Source of the DNA: Pratylenchus scribneri
Taxonomy: Eukaryota > Nematoda > Chromadorea > Rhabditida > Pratylenchidae
Reading direction: 5' to 3'
DNA length: 64,000 bases
Assembly (NCBI GenBank): GCA_030063045.1
Contig: JAQSEB010000033.1
Location: forward strand, 3,213,001-3,277,000
The notes beneath the pieces were generated by a model, which saw nothing but the letters and a program-made list of their open reading frames with translations, was not told the DNA's origin and searched no databases. Positions 11,266 through 22,259 of this stretch are shown here, piece by piece (the first letter of the stretch is position 1; each line of letters starts with the position of its first letter). The translations under genes were made by a program, and so were the position numbers.

Positions 11266-14200
11266 TTAATCAAATTCATATTCCTCCTCCTCCTCTTCAC
11301 TTTTATCATCATCATCCTCATGGTCGTCGTCGTCGTCGTCAAAATTTTGTCGTTCTGCTGCCTTCCCAACTTCCGATAATTTTTTATGACGTGTCTTCGG
11401 ATTTTTGAAGGCATATCGATCCAAAAATCGCATATGGCTATGGTCGATTAGGGGATCTCCCTCATAATGAATTGGTTCTCCTTTGATCAATGCCCTGGCG
11501 AACATTGCCACAGTTGGATGATAATGTCTGGCCAAGGTGTACAATTCGGTGTCCAATGCAAAATCGGTGCCCGCAAAAAGTGGATTTCTTCCATTTGGAT
11601 CGTAGACATTATTTTTCCTCATTGCTGTTTGCTTTGGTTTTTGTCCATTAATATGCGGAGGAGTGGCTGCAAATAATGAATTAAAATTCTCCTCCTCTTT
11701 CTTTTAATTACCTATTTTTTGAATTGCACCATTTTTCAATCTGCGATGAATCCATCCAATTTTCTGTTCTCGTTTCTTATCCAATTTCTCATCTTCTTCT
11801 TCATCACTTTCCAATTTCACATCATTATAACATTCTTCCTCTACATCACTGTCTTCTTCATTTTCTTCAAACCATTTTAATTTCAGCTCCAATTTTTGTT
11901 GTTTTTCTCTTTCTTCATCAATTTCTTCTGATGGTAATTCCTCTTTATTCTTTTTGCCTTTTTTCTTATTTTTCTTCGATTTATTCTCAGATTCAAATTG
12001 CTTAAAAATGAAAATAATCAAAAATTTCAATCGATAAATATACTTTTGGTTCATCTCCACAAATTTTTTCGGTCAAAGCCACATCCAATCTTAGCAATTG
12101 TGGTTTTTCCTTCACCACCGAATAGCATGTTAATAATGTGGCGGCGGCAAATGCTGAATTACTTGTCAAGGCAATCTTAAATAAATTAGTAAGTTAGAAA
12201 TATTTTTTTTTAAACTTGAAAAAGTCGCTTCAGGAATGCCCGAACCCGACTCTGGACCAAATCATTTTTGAGCACTTTTTGTGTTAATTCAAAGAATGGT
12301 TTCATTTGTTCACTGTTTCCATTGGTTGGTAAATTCAAAAGGCGCCGATAATATGCACAATAAAAACGATCCGAAAGACCTTCGCTACACACAAAATTAT
12401 ATTGTTAAAATAAATATTCGTAAAAAAATTCAACCTGTAAGAATGGATTTGGAAAATTAATCGTAGAACATTTATTGCGGTTGAGAATTTTGCAGTTTGT
12501 AAAATGGCATAAAAACTGTCCATATCCGACAATAAATCGGATTCCATTGCTTTTCCTTTAAAAAACAATCAAATAATTCCATTTATTGGGTAAATAATAA
12601 ACCTTTTGCATATGGAAATGCTCGATTCAATCCGGCAACCAGCAATGGCAACAATCGATGTTCATTCAATTTATCATTGAGGATCAAAATGCGAAAAAGA
12701 CGCAAATAAATTTGAATCAATTGCAAAGCTAATTCAAATTCGCCGGCGTCAAAAATCATTCGACTGAGGAAATGCAGTCCGTAGCGTTGAGCTCGTGGAG
12801 AAATATTTTTCCTTAAATTATTTAAAAATGGTCAAATTTATTCGGAAATTTAGAAAACCTGAAAATGAGTATTCCAACCTCCTTAGCCACAAAAGGACGC
12901 ATTTTCGGATGTTTTTGCACCAATTGTTCTAACATTTGTGCCACTTTTGCACCAACCCGATGTTGTGGATGGCCCAATTTATTGACTATTGCGGAAAGTA
13001 GGAATTGTTCTTGTTCCGGTCTTTCAATCAATAATTCGGTCATTTCTCTGCATGCTGTTTGAGCGACCGCTTCGATTGCATTTCCTCCCAATGCCTAAAA
13101 AAATAATAAAAAATAGAATTACAATAAAAATAACCTCTAATGCTAACAAAAATTGATGATAATTTTCTTTTAATTTTGCTTCAAAATTCCATAGAATCAA
13201 TCGTTTCTCTGCCTCTGGACCTTTTTCATTTGCCCATTTCTCCAATGGTCTCTTTAAAATATTTAAAAATTATTTCAATAAATTGAATTAATATTAACAT
13301 GATTAAATGGAACCAATTTACGTTCTGGTGGCAATAATTCATTCAAATATAGATCTTTCAACGTTTCTGAAATATACAAATAATTAGAAAATTTTATTTT
13401 AATTTTTTAACTTGTAATGGAATATGCTTGTCTAATCTTTGCTCCCTTTTTCTCAACGAAAGCAACAAATTTGGTCAAATGTTGGATGGCATGAATGGGC
13501 GATTTATGAATACTCAATTGAAGAGCAGTAATTCTGTCTGAGAATGTGCCTTTATGTTCAATTGTTTCCAGCCAATCCGCATCCCCGTGATTTCGTGAAC
13601 GATACCCTAAATATTAATTTTATAGTTAGAATATTTCCTTTTAATTAATGTTTGTTTCAGACAATCTGATGCAAAATTCTATAAGAAATTAATTTGCATA
13701 TTCCAGTCCGAAATTTTATTTCCCAAGCTTTTGGCCCATAAATGACATTTAAAGTTATAAATGGAATTTGACTGCTTGGATTTCAGTTGATTAGATTTTG
13801 ATTAATAAAAAACAACAAACATTGCATGAATTTTTCCGTATCTTTTAATAACAAGTTGTCGGCTCGTTTTTGGACCCTTTGAACTAAATTATCTTCTTGC
13901 AATTTTTTTTCGTCATTTTTCTCATCTTTAATTTGGCAGATTTCATCAAATTGATAATCATACCTAAAATTTAAATATAAATTAGGAAAATAAATAATAG
14001 TTATCAGTTATTACCATTTCTCAGAAGTTATGTGTTCAATAAGCGGCTTTATTTTCTGGCCTTGATGATCTTTTAGTTTTTTGAGATGCTTTTTATTACT
14101 GAACTCATGTTTTTGTTCTTCTTCATCAACTTTTCCGATTTCATCGTTTTGTTGTTGGGCTTTTTTGAATATTTGTTGACCATTTTTTCTTCTTTTGAAT

Positions 14201-14274
14201 TTTGTTTTATTTAATTTTCTTCTTAGTAGTTTAGATTGACCAGTAAACTGTTTATTTTTGCTTTTAATAAACAT
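11266..14274 (-). CDS. CEBPZ: CEBPZ / Noc1 (Mak21) ribosome-biogenesis factor
   Basis: The metazoan homologue of yeast Mak21/Noc1, a nucleolar protein needed for 60S pre-ribosome assembly and export. ATG at 14274 opens a Lys/Arg-rich N-terminus. Central exons (about 12.2-13.7 kb) carry HEAT-like helical segments and the CBF-type region, with SDRFYCAYYRRLL and KLGHPQHRVGAKVAQMLEQL. The C-terminal hallmark is intact in 11266-11622: YDPNGRNPLFAGTDF, then HYHPTVAMFARALIKGEPI, GDPLIDHSHMRFLDRYAF and an Asp/Glu-rich acidic tail. A further acidic Glu/Lys block sits near 11.8-11.95 kb. Stop at 11266. The gene lies tail to head with FAAH on the same strand, about 215 bp apart, so a shared transcript is possible but not shown. 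Confidence 0.92.
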
Positions 14275-14817
14275 TTTTTATTACAACCTTAAATGAAAAT
14301 AGAAATAAAAATTAAAACTCTAAAATTAATCAATCAATAATAAAGCAAATGAAATGAATGTTTAATCGATCATAAAAAAACGATTGATTTTCTGAATGAT
14401 TGATGATTGATTGGTATATGTAAAAAGTCTTAATCCTAAAAACTTAATTAGGTAATAAAAAGTAAAGTATATCATAAATCATACATACACTACATACTAA
14501 ACTCTTCTACACTACATTAAAATTATATCGTTAAAAAAGATGGGAAAGGGGAAATTCATTGGACAAAAGAATGGAGTTTAAGAATATTTGTAGTATTCTT
14601 ATTCAGCAGTATTATGTATTATGTGCTCCATTTCCTTTTTTAGTTCAAAAAAAGATAAAAAACTTCGATTTTTTATTTTGATGACTTGTTTGACATGAGT
14701 TTAATACTTGCATTAATTCAATTTTTCTAAAAATAATCCTTATTTTTAGGGTTAATTTTTTCCGGTTTATTAAATATCTGTGATTTGATTTGTCCATTTC
14801 CTTGCTCATCAATCAAC
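14275..14817. promoter_or_regulatory. Divergent intergenic region between CEBPZ and apyrase genes
   Basis: About 540 bp of AT-rich sequence between two divergent genes, so it should contain both promoters. I see no further gene or structured motif apart from a possible trans-splice acceptor at its right end. Confidence 0.4.
14741..14749 (+). promoter_or_regulatory. Possible trans-splice (SL) acceptor of the apyrase gene
   Basis: TATTTTTAG lies 68 bp upstream of the ATG at 14818, with no in-frame exon before it. Nematode spliced-leader acceptors look like this. If used, the mature mRNA starts here, so the short apyrase is the full product. Confidence 0.4.
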
Positions 14818-15811
14818 ATGGGTAGCTTTGAAAATACCAAAAAAGAAAACGGGAACCAGCAGAATGAGGTTTGTTTATTGAATTGAATCATTTAAAATAT
14901 TTTAATTTATAGAAATATGCAACTAAAATTAACCGAAATGATGCAAAAGAATCGTCAATTGCTGTTAATACTCTTTCCGGCCCAACAAAAGCTGAATGGA
15001 TGACGGTTAAGGATCAACATTTACATGTTGGTGGATTGGGAAAAGGTAACTGATGATGAAGAAATTAATTAAAAATGAAATTTAAAAATGATTATTAGAA
15101 TGGACGACAGCCGATGGTAAATTTGTCAACCACCATCCTATGTGGATAAAGGTTAGTAATTTAAATTATTAATTTTAACTTAATCAATCACATCACAATT
15201 CAGATTATCAACCAAAATGGCGAAGTAATTCACGTTGATTGGACTGAAAATTACAAAAAATTGCGACAAAATGTTGGCATTGAATTTCCTGGATATATGA
15301 TCCATGGTTAATTTTTAAAATCAGAAATTTTCTAATTTGAAAATTATTATAGAGTCCGGCCAATGGTCTGATATTCATCGAAAATGGTTTTTCTTACCAA
15401 GGTAATTTTGTCTTAATTTTTAATAAAATAAATTTAAATTTAAGACGCGCTTCAAAGGATACATATTCCGAGGATGAGGATGAACATAAAGGTACAAATA
15501 TGCTTTTAATTGCGGATGAGGATTTCAGCAAAATTGAGGTTATTTCCGAAAAAATCGAAACAATTTTTAAATTATTCCAATATTAGACAATTAATATTGG
15601 CACAATTGGCGATGGTTCTCGCGGTTTTTCTGCCTTCCAATTTTTGCCGGGAACTGAAGATCAAATTCTGGTTGCCCTAAAATCCGAAGAACGAAATGGA
15701 AAAGCAGTGGCCTCGTATTTATGCGTTTTCCGCTTATACGATGGCCAAATCATTTTGCCGGAACAAAAGTTTGATGGGCCTTACAAGTTTGAAGGACTGA
15801 TCCTTTATTAA
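14818..15811 (+). CDS. CANT1: Apyrase / calcium-activated nucleotidase, C-terminal half only
   Basis: Seven exons (14818-14868, 14913-15045, 15099-15151, 15204-15306, 15353-15401, 15445-15538, 15587-15811) give a clean 235-residue protein. It matches the second half of the CANT1 family, which hydrolyses nucleoside di- and triphosphates, usually UDP in the secretory pathway. Diagnostic motifs: AEWMTVKDQHLHVGGLGKEW, GYMIHESGQWSD, KWFFLPRRASKDTYSEDEDE, LVALKSEE and KFEG near the end. Known family members have about 330-400 residues and begin with a signal or anchor and further propeller blades. Here the first 30 or so residues are low-complexity, hydrophilic and without a signal peptide. The half-length product may not form the full five-bladed enzyme, although several C-terminal active-site motifs are kept. 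A paralogue elsewhere, an assembly gap or missed 5' exons could explain it. Confidence 0.85.
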
Positions 15812-16284
15812 ATCTAATAACCAACCACGACCGACCTTCATTTTTGTATTGACATTTTTAGCCAAATCTAATAAGATATATTGTTATCCTTTTTCCATTA
15901 CCATTCATTTAATACATATCAATTATATTCAATCATATTCATTTCAAATTATTCCTAATTTTGATTGTCCTCTTTCGACTTATTTAGTTCCTTTTTCTCA
16001 TATAGATTTGTTTATAATGTATTTAATGTATTCAACAGAGATAAAATAATTCACTTCGACATTGACTGTTATAAAATGAATTTTAGTTTGCCCACCTTCA
16101 TCATTTTAATCAGAAATCCCAATGCATTTTTTGCTTTTCCCACCCCTATTCATTTCTATATTCCTTTTCAATGTTTCGTGGGCAGCCGAAAACGATAAAA
16201 ATAAAGAAATTGATCTGACCCAAAGCTTGGTAATTAATTAAGAGCAATAGGATTCAAAATAAAAGAATAATTTAGTATGCGAAA
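15812..16284. other. Intergenic, 3' UTR of apyrase
   Basis: AT-rich, with AATAAAG near 16200 as a possible poly(A) signal. No gene is supported. Confidence 0.4.
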
Positions 16285-16554
16285 ATGGAAAAAGACCCAT
16301 TGGTTGCTCGAATTATGAAGGATGTTATCAAACCCGGCGTCCAGTTGGTGGATTCAAAGAAGGAAGGTCAACCCGCATGGAGTGGAATTGAGAAAGTCAC
16401 TGGACGCCGTTTGAAACAAAAATTCCTTACTGGGCTCGAAACAATACTTGAAAATTTGAAGAAGCGGAAGGATAGATTGGAGGGAAATTTTAAGCCTGAA
16501 AGTGTTGAATTGAAGAAGAAAAAGGAGACAAAATTGGCCATTTTGCGAATTTGA
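16285..16554 (+). CDS. Small basic protein of unknown function
   Basis: A single uninterrupted 89-residue frame from ATG 16285 to TGA. It is Lys/Glu-rich, with a central KVTGRRLKQKFLTGLETILE segment and a predicted helical, charged C-terminal half. There are no cysteines, no signal peptide and no membrane segment. I recognise no family. Purine-rich coding-like composition and a downstream AATAAAAT (about 16600) argue for a real transcript, but it could also be the last exon of a longer gene. Confidence 0.45.
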   Translation: MEKDPLVARIMKDVIKPGVQLVDSKKEGQPAWSGIEKVTGRRLKQKFLTGLETILENLKKRKDRLEGNFKPESVELKKKKETKLAILRI

Positions 16555-17171
16555 GTATTTTCCCATATGAAATATGATCAATTTACTTTATGAATTTTGA
16601 ATAAAATTGCCAACACTTTTTTTATGCTTTCAAAATTGGCCCAGACATGGGAAAGCTGTCTATGCCATATTCTTTTACAAAATGCTTTAATCCAAAAGAT
16701 TACATAGATATGTCAATAGATTTGATAAAGACTATTTATTCGAGATGTAAACAAAAATAAAATAGATATATTAAATATTATACATATACATGTCCAATGG
16801 AATTATTTCTCATCAATTAAATTTTGGAGATCAACAAAATCCTTGTTATTATCACTCATCATCATCGCTCTCATCATTATGATGAAGATGATGATGATGA
16901 TGACGAAGATGATGATATGATGATGAGGAAGATGATGAAGAAGATGATGAAAAAGAGGATGATGATGAAGATGATCTTCTTAATCATCCTATATATATAT
17001 ATATTATAGATCTTGCATCTTGCCCCCCCCCCCTGATAACCACCTTGCCCCCCTGATAACCACCTTGCCCCCCTGATAATCACTTTGCCCCCCTGATAAT
17101 CACTTTGCCCCCCTCCCCCCCCCCCCCCCCCCCCCCCGATAACAGGAAAATAATACCAAATTAGTCCGATC
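16555..17171. repeat. Low-complexity block: GAT repeats, 20-bp repeats, poly-C
   Basis: After AT-rich spacer comes an impure GAT/GAA trinucleotide run (about 16860-16975). Next is a four- to five-copy tandem repeat of 20 bp, CCTGATAACCACCTTGCCCC with a CCTGATAATCACTTTGCCCC variant (about 17030-17110), and then a pyrimidine run of roughly 27 C residues (about 17110-17137). Small ORFs over this block are artefacts of the repeats. Confidence 0.85.
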
Positions 17172-17225
17172 ATGTTGCATGAAATGAAATCGGTATTTGT
17201 GTTTTTTTTTTCGAAAATTCAGAGA

Positions 17226-18430
17226 ATGTTAATAAGGCCGATAAAATATCTAAATCCCGGCACAAATGGAAAAAATCTTCGAACAATTTTCACATCAAAT
17301 TTTCCTCAACTGCAAGAGATTAACATTATTGAAGATAAGCTCCATCCAAATGTTTACAATGTGCAGATGAATAGGCCAGAAATCAATACTTTTACTATCA
17401 AATTTTGGAGGTGGTTATTAATTTTTAAATTTTTTATATAAATAAATTCTCTCATTTTTAGAGAAATAAAATCAGCATTTGATTATTTGGCTGACCAATC
17501 AAAATGTCGAGCTATTGTTTTCTCAGCAAACGGACCAATGTTTTGTGCCGGCATAGATTTAAAGGATGGAGTAAAGGTCTGAATAATCATAATTATTTTG
17601 AATATAATAATTTTAGGATTTAGTAGACATAATGGGTAATGAAACTTTGGATGCAGCAAGAAAAGCAAGAGGTATACGCAAATTGATCAAACACTGTCAG
17701 GATAGTTTTTCTTCATTGGAACATTGCCCTAAACCAGTTTGTAAACTACCAAAATTTACTAATTAAGCATATTTTTTCGTAAGGTGATTGCCGCTGTCCA
17801 TTCTCATTGCATTGGTGCCGGCATCAGTCTAGCCTCTTGCGCTGATATTCGTTATGCTACCAGTGATGCAGTTTTCTCCATTCGGGTCAGTAATAATTTA
17901 TAAAATAATATTAATAATATTAATTTATTAATAGGAGGTTGATATTGGTATTGCTGCGGATGTTGGCATTTTGCAACGTATTCATTTGATTTCCGGCAAT
18001 GATAGTTGGGCAAGGGAACTGGCGTTCACGGGAAAGGATGTTACAGCCCAAGAAGCATTGAAATTTGGTTTGATTTGAGACATTTGAACATTCTTAAACA
18101 TTAATTTTAGGTTTTATCTCTCGGATAATGGACTCAAAAGAAGATTGCCTGGAAACGGCATTCGATTTAGCTAGACAAATTGCCTCAAAAAGTCCGATTG
18201 CCGTACAAGGCACCAAAATGGCAATGAATTATGCTCGATCCCTTGGAGTGGAGGTGAACAGTGTTATTTATTTAAGGATAAAATTATTTTTAATATTAAA
18301 GGAATCACTGGAATGGATGTTGAATTGGAATTCATCACAATTGCAAACTACGGACATTTTAGCAAATGTTAAGGCAAAAATGAACAAGAAAAGTAGCAAT
18401 GGAGATGGGCCAAAATTTGATGATATTTAA
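17226..18430 (+). CDS. ECH1: Delta(3,5)-Delta(2,4)-dienoyl-CoA isomerase
   Basis: A crotonase-fold enzyme of fatty-acid beta-oxidation that isomerises 3,5-dienoyl-CoA to 2,4-dienoyl-CoA. ATG 17226 follows a CAG acceptor (17211-17222), and the Arg/Lys-containing N-terminus could be a mitochondrial presequence; an in-frame ATG at 17172 is the alternative. The CoA-pocket motif FCAGIDLKDG and HCIGAGISLASCADIRY are present. The three acidic residues of ECH1 catalysis all appear: Asp of CADIRY, Glu of IREVDIG and Asp of AADVG. Further matches: RELAFTGKDVTAQEAL and KSPIAVQGTKMAMNYARS. Stop 18428-18430. Vertebrate ECH1 ends in a peroxisomal SKL signal; this one ends KFDDI, so PTS1 import is not expected. 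The HSDL2-like gene begins 145 bp downstream. Confidence 0.92.
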
Positions 18431-18561
18431 TTATTGGAATTTCACTGCATTTTTTTATTTTTCATAAAATAAATTTTTTAATTTTTTTAATTAAATTAAC
18501 TTCCATTGTTTATAATCATACACATTTATCAATGTTATTATTTTATTTTAAATATTTATTA

Positions 18562-18568
18562 TTTTTAG
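18562..18568 (+). promoter_or_regulatory. Possible trans-splice acceptor between ECH1 and HSDL2
   Basis: TTTTTAG 8 bp before the ATG at 18576 and about 135 bp after the ECH1 stop. This is the spacing expected for an internal spliced-leader site in a nematode operon. Confidence 0.45.
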
Positions 18569-18575
18569 ATTGTGC

Positions 18576-19901
18576 ATGAAAGACAATTTCAAAGAAAAGC
18601 AAAATATGCTGAACACCGGGTAATCTTTAATTATTTAATTAAAAATTCTTTATTAAAGGAAATTCCTTGGCCGTACCATTCTCATCACCGGTGCTTCCCG
18701 AGGCATTGGAAAAGAAATTGCATTAAAATTAGCACAGGTAAGTAAAACGGTTATTTATTTAAAATAATTTGATAGGATGGAGCAAACATTGTGATTTGTG
18801 CAAAAACAGCAGAACAACACAGCAGATTGCCGGGAACAATTTTCAGTGCTGCGGAGGAAATTGAAAAGGTTATTTTTGATAAATAAAATAATTTATTGAG
18901 AATTTTATAAAGATTGGTGGTAAGGCATTGCCATTACAAGTTGATGTCCGAGAGGAAGCCCAAGTGGATGATGCTGTGGAAAAAGCGGTATGAATAAATT
19001 GAATTACAAATTAATAACATCAAAAAATTTTATGCATGACAAAACCAGAAATTTTATTTAAAATTTAAATTTAGGTTAAAAAATTTGGTGGCATTGATAT
19101 TTTGGTGAACAATGCAAGTGCCATTTCACTATCCGGTACACTCGACACTCCGATGAAACGTTATGATTTGATGCATCAAGTTAATGTCCGGGGAACATTT
19201 CTCATGTTTGATTAAAATTTAAACAAAAAATTAATTTAAAAATTAAAGGTCACAAAAATGCATTCCATATTTGCGCCAATCCAAAAATCCACACATTTTG
19301 AATTTGAGTCCTCCTCTACTTATGGAAAAACACTGGTTTGGTCCTCATGTCGGTTAGTGGTTTTTTATTAAATTTTTAATAGAATATTTCAATTTAGCCT
19401 ATACAATGTCCAAATATGGAATGTCAATGTGCGTTTTGGGAATGGCAGACGAATTTCGGAAAGATGGAATCGCCGTCAATGCTCTTTGGCCTCGAACAGC
19501 TGTTTGGACCGCCGCAATGGATATGCTCTCGGCGGGCAAGGGAAAACAAATGTCGAGAAAGGTCAAAATACTTGGGAATAAATTTTCACAACAAAAATAA
19601 CATTTCAGCCTTCCATCGTTGCGGATGCAGCATACGCCATTCTTTCAAAAAATTCGCGTGAATTTAGTGGAAATTTCTGTTTGGATGAGGACATTCTCCG
19701 TGAATCTGGCATCACTGATTTTTCACAATATGCCTACGATCCAAGTAAATATTTTTTAATTTTTAATATTTTCTTATTCACAAAGATTCTCCATTATTCC
19801 CTGATGCATTTGTGCCTGGCGTTGAACCGAAAAAATTCTCAAAAATACTCACTCAAATAGCCATGGAAGGAAAAACACCAGGCGGAGGCAGCAAACTTTG
19901 A
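18576..19901 (+). CDS. HSDL2: HSDL2-type short-chain dehydrogenase with C-terminal SKL
   Basis: An NAD(P)-dependent SDR closest to hydroxysteroid dehydrogenase-like protein 2. ATG 18576 (or in-frame Met at residue 11, MLNTG) is followed by the nucleotide motif TGASRGIG, then KFGGIDILVNNASAISLSGT, the catalytic block AYTMSKYGMSMCVLGMADEF (Tyr-x3-Lys) and NALWPRTAVWTAAMDML. Seven or so exons with short GT-AG introns keep the frame. Stop 19899-19901. The protein ends GGSKL, a canonical peroxisomal targeting signal. Vertebrate HSDL2 continues with an SCP2 lipid-binding domain; here the gene stops after the SDR part, and no SCP2 exon is seen before the next gene. Likely acts in peroxisomal lipid metabolism beside ECH1. 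Confidence 0.9.
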
Positions 19902-20103
19902 ATGAATATTCAATAAAATTATTATCAATATTTTTTTCATTTCCATTAATTTTAATTGTATGGAAAATTATATATTTTAGTTAATATACGCATAAAAGAT
20001 AAAATAATTCATATCATTTAAAAATCACCAAATATTAATTGTTTTATTAACATAAATAATTATGAATCTAATCAAAGTTCCATTATAAAATAAATTTAAT
20101 TAA

Positions 20104-20112
20104 TATTTTTAG
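20104..20112 (+). promoter_or_regulatory. Possible trans-splice acceptor before the 20.2-kb gene
   Basis: A TATTTTTAG tract lies 57 bp before the ATG at 20170 and about 210 bp after the HSDL2 stop. It is compatible with a downstream operon gene. Confidence 0.35.
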
Positions 20113-20169
20113 ATAGAAATAACTCATATTCTTCTTCTTCTTTAAATCAACTTCAATACTAAAAAAATA

Positions 20170-20807
20170 ATGCCTCCATTAAAGAGAATGCCTTCCAAAT
20201 TGTACATTGCTGGATCTATGCGGCGTTTGGATTTAATCCATGAAGCAAAGAACCAAGTATGAAAGTTTCTTAATCATTAATAAATAAATCCTATTTCCAT
20301 CATTATAGAAGCCAATTGTTTATCCACGCGACAGACGAGTTTGGACTGCTTTGACTTGCAATGTGATGATGTTCCATTCCAAACTTGAGGTTTTTAATTA
20401 AATTTTAATTTGATAAAATTAATTGAAAAAAAATTAACAGATTGATGATCTTTTCGAATACATGTTAACATTTTATGGCGATCATAAATGCCGCAAAATT
20501 TACACTACATCGGATGAACTGCTGACATTCATCAAAGAGCATTGTTCGCCTCTTCAAATTAGTGAAGAAGAAAAAGAAGGAGAGAAAAAGGTAAAACGAA
20601 ATTAATTAATTCAATTTAAAATTAATTTGTAAGATCTTTATCACTTGGAGCGGCAATAACTCATGGATGAAACGATTGATCGAACTCGCCAATACTGCAT
20701 TGTTGGAAACACCAAATGATGAAGAAACACCAATTGAAGAAGAAGCACCAATCGAAAAAGGAACATCAATTGTTGAGGAAGCACCAAATGTTGAAGAAAA
20801 AAATTGA
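20170..20807 (+). CDS. Unknown protein with acidic repeat tail
   Basis: Four exons starting at ATG 20170 encode about 165 residues. The first half is basic (KRMPSKLYIAGSMRRLDLIH, YPRDRRVWTALTCNVMMFHS). The middle contains DLFEYMLTFYGDHKCRKIY and FITWSGNNSWMKRLIELA. The C-terminus is an imperfect repeat of Glu/Pro/Ile units (EETPIEEEAPIEKG style). No signal peptide or membrane segment. I do not recognise a family. In-phase introns support it as a genuine gene in the plus-strand run. Confidence 0.65.
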
Positions 20808-21246
20808 CGAAGAATGAATATTAGGATACAGTAGAGATCAAACTTGAAGAAAAATACGAAATTGTTAATTTATTGATTATTATTATTAATGATGAAATAT
20901 AAAATCACATGAATCTTGCTACTGTTTTGAAACCTTTTTCATTTCAAGATGGCTGTGGTTGACTTGTTAGATGGATGGTTGTTATGGTGATAAATCCATC
21001 CTCAAATCCACCCCATATTCCCATTTCATATTGAAGGCTAATGGTATTGTCCATTCCAGCAAATAAGGACCAATTCCAATCAGAGGAATTGAAGTTTTAA
21101 AAGCTAATGGTGAAAATTCTAAATCAAATTCAAATTGCCATTCTTACTTCAACAAAGAAACTGCTTTTTTTAAAAATTCAGCTGTTCTGTTACTGAAGAA
21201 TATTTTAGCGGATCTTGAGTTAATTTTATTTCTGATTAAATTCAAA
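20808..21246. other. Intergenic, no gene seen
   Basis: AT-rich spacer before the RD3-family gene. Short GCTAATGGT words occur near 21040, 21103 and again inside the next gene at 21330. No coding exon is supported. Confidence 0.4.
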
Positions 21247-22259
21247 ATGGAATGGCTAGGGTCGCGTTTGTCTGTTCTCCATTCCGCACGTCCTTTTGTG
21301 CCTAGCTCAGAATCACACGGTAATCTAACAGCTAATGGCACCGGCGGAGGTAATTTTATTTATTTTAAATTAATAATTGAATAATTTTAATTAGATTTAG
21401 ATGGCCAAGACGACCATGCAATGATGCAAACAATGTGTGATTTGATTTTAGGAGAAATACAAATCGAGATTGATCGGGTGCAAAAAGAAGCTGTAAGTGA
21501 TAGAAACGTTAAAAAAAATAACGAATTAAACTTTTCAGGAGAGACGTCGTCAAGAAGAACTTCGAATCACAAATAAGCCCGATTATTCTTGGATCATTGA
21601 TTGGCGACTCCGGGCAAAACGGCCATTGGGATTTCGGGTTTGATTTATCTTTTGTTTTTTTCTATCTTTTTATTTCCAGGAAAGTTCGGAAATAGAAATT
21701 TTATGTACAAAGATACAACCAAAAGAATGGCGTCGACTTCTTGAGGTATTAAATGAAAATTAGATAAGAATTCTAGTAAAGTTTTAAAATTAAGGAATGG
21801 CGCCGTCGGGTTCGTTATGTAGACACAAGAGATGAAGTGTTAAAGGTGTTTCGACAATCTATTGAATTTACAATTACCGAAAGGATGGAACGAGAATGCC
21901 GATTGGAAAGTGTTGATGAACAACAGCAGAATGGTGAGGTGAGGATGTGGAAAATCAGGTGTTTTGATATAAATTTGAAACATTTAGAGACAATTCAAGC
22001 CAAAGCCAATGGAAACAGGCCGTCGTCCACAAACAGCACGCCACAATATTCAATATCCGAGCCAATTGAATGTTCTCGCACTCACACAATTACCACCGTT
22101 GGAACGAGACGATCCCGTTTAACAAGAATTACTCGAGATTGGGGAGCTACTATGATGATTGGATTGAAAGCAAAAAAAGTGGATGCAAAGGATATAAATA
22201 TAAACGATTTGAATGAAATATTAATTTCGTTTTTAATTGATGCAAATATAACTGATTAA
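21247..22259 (+). CDS. RD3-family protein (retinal degeneration 3 homologue)
   Basis: Start ATG 21247 (MEWLGSRLSVLHSARPFV). The central part matches the RD3 family, small coiled-coil adaptors that in vertebrates bind and inhibit retinal membrane guanylyl cyclases and steer their traffic. Visible hallmarks: a long helix MCDLILGEIQIEIDRVQKEA, then KPDYSWIIDWRLR, the CTKIQPKEWRRLLEEWRRRV segment and a second helix EVLKVFRQSIEFTITERME. These correspond in order to the RD3 blocks (helix, DYSWL, C.KI.P...., RFR.LL, LFR..L.E...R). A Ser/Thr-rich C-terminal extension of about 100 residues is specific to this protein and ends at 22257-22259. Nematodes have many receptor guanylyl cyclases in sensory neurons, so cyclase binding is a reasonable inference. 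Confidence 0.8.

Noticed and set aside
16877..17173. Gly- and Ser-run ORF on the minus strand
   Set aside because: It is a translation of the poly-C and GAT repeats.
17172..17225. ECH1 start at ATG 17172
   Set aside because: The segment between 17172 and 17226 is T-rich and ends in a CAG acceptor; the ATG at 17226 gives a better presequence.
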